Of a stretch of DNA of 64,000 nt, positions 63,902 to 64,000 are shown piece after piece. The position numbers were made by a program, and so were the translations under genes. Source of the stretch: Adineta steineri (lineage: Eukaryota > Rotifera > Eurotatoria > Adinetida > Adinetidae); the NCBI GenBank assembly GCA_905250115.1, contig CAJNOI010000098.1, positions 290,397 to 354,396 of the forward strand, given 5' to 3'. The number at the start of each line of letters is the position of its first letter. Position 1 is the stretch's first letter. The notes beneath the pieces were generated by a model. That model was not told the DNA's origin, ran no database searches, and was given only the letters and a program-made list of their open reading frames with translations.

Positions 63902-64000
63902 TTAGGCACCACATGGTTCTTTGCCTTTACAACCATATCCAGCTTCTCCATCGCATGCATAAACAACAAACGATGATAATTTATATTGCCATTCATATCC
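63902..64000 (-). CDS. Terminal exon of an unidentified Cys-rich protein, 5' part outside window
   Basis: The frame entering from the right edge reads GYEWQYKLSSFVVYACDG, then EAGYGCKGKEPCGA and TAA at 63,902. Three cysteines and glycines suggest a disulfide-bonded secreted domain. No family recognised. Confidence 0.45.
   Translation of the reverse strand, partial: GYEWQYKLSSFVVYACDGEAGYGCKGKEPCGA

Overview
The window looks like bdelloid rotifer nuclear DNA. It is strongly AT-rich, has many short introns (mostly about 45-90 bases, GT-AG), and carries animal genes (an ABCB-type P-glycoprotein, a CUX/CASP homeobox-golgin locus). These lie beside genes of non-animal character: a highly reducing type I polyketide synthase, an LTA-synthase/sulfatase-like membrane protein, a DCG1/hydantoin-racemase-like protein, an FG-GAP repeat protein and a C39-like cysteine peptidase. 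Interstitial tracts resembling TGTGGG, the known bdelloid telomere repeat, also fit. Assignment to bdelloids is inference; I cannot name the species.

The main structure is a very large inverted repeat. Bases 1 to about 13,893 (left arm, cut by the window edge) are the reverse complement of about 34,505-48,755 (right arm). Each arm holds the same two genes in the same order, a membrane sulfatase-like gene followed by an ABCB transporter, plus 5-6 kb of gene-free AT-rich DNA. Left-arm genes are on the minus strand and right-arm genes on the plus strand. The arms are close to identical in coding sequence but differ by point changes, small indels and a 311-base fold-back element present only in the right arm. 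The right transporter runs past the arm and looks complete. Both sulfatase-like copies are damaged, in different places.

The arms flank a loop of about 20.6 kb. From left to right it holds a 100-N assembly gap (14,371-14,470), a decayed multi-exon gene fragment (minus; possibly a BLTP1/tweek-type lipid-transfer protein), a decayed highly reducing polyketide synthase (minus; KS-AT-DH-cMT-ER-KR-ACP), a gene desert with a diverged direct repeat pair, and the 3' half of a CUX/CASP gene (minus). The right arm starts 14 bases upstream of the homeobox exon, so the 5' half of CUX/CASP is missing here. The gap sits 477 bases inside the loop, so the palindrome could be real or could be two allelic contigs joined head to head.

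Right of the arm are the rest of the transporter, an FG-GAP protein gene interrupted at its 5' end by a telomere-like tract, an intronless DCG1-like racemase, a broken B-box-like zinc gene, a damaged secreted PAN-like plus carbohydrate-binding-like gene, an intronless C39-like cysteine peptidase, and the last exon of an unidentified cysteine-rich protein at the window end. I saw no rRNA, tRNA, CRISPR array or bacterial-style operon. Intron boundaries were read by eye.
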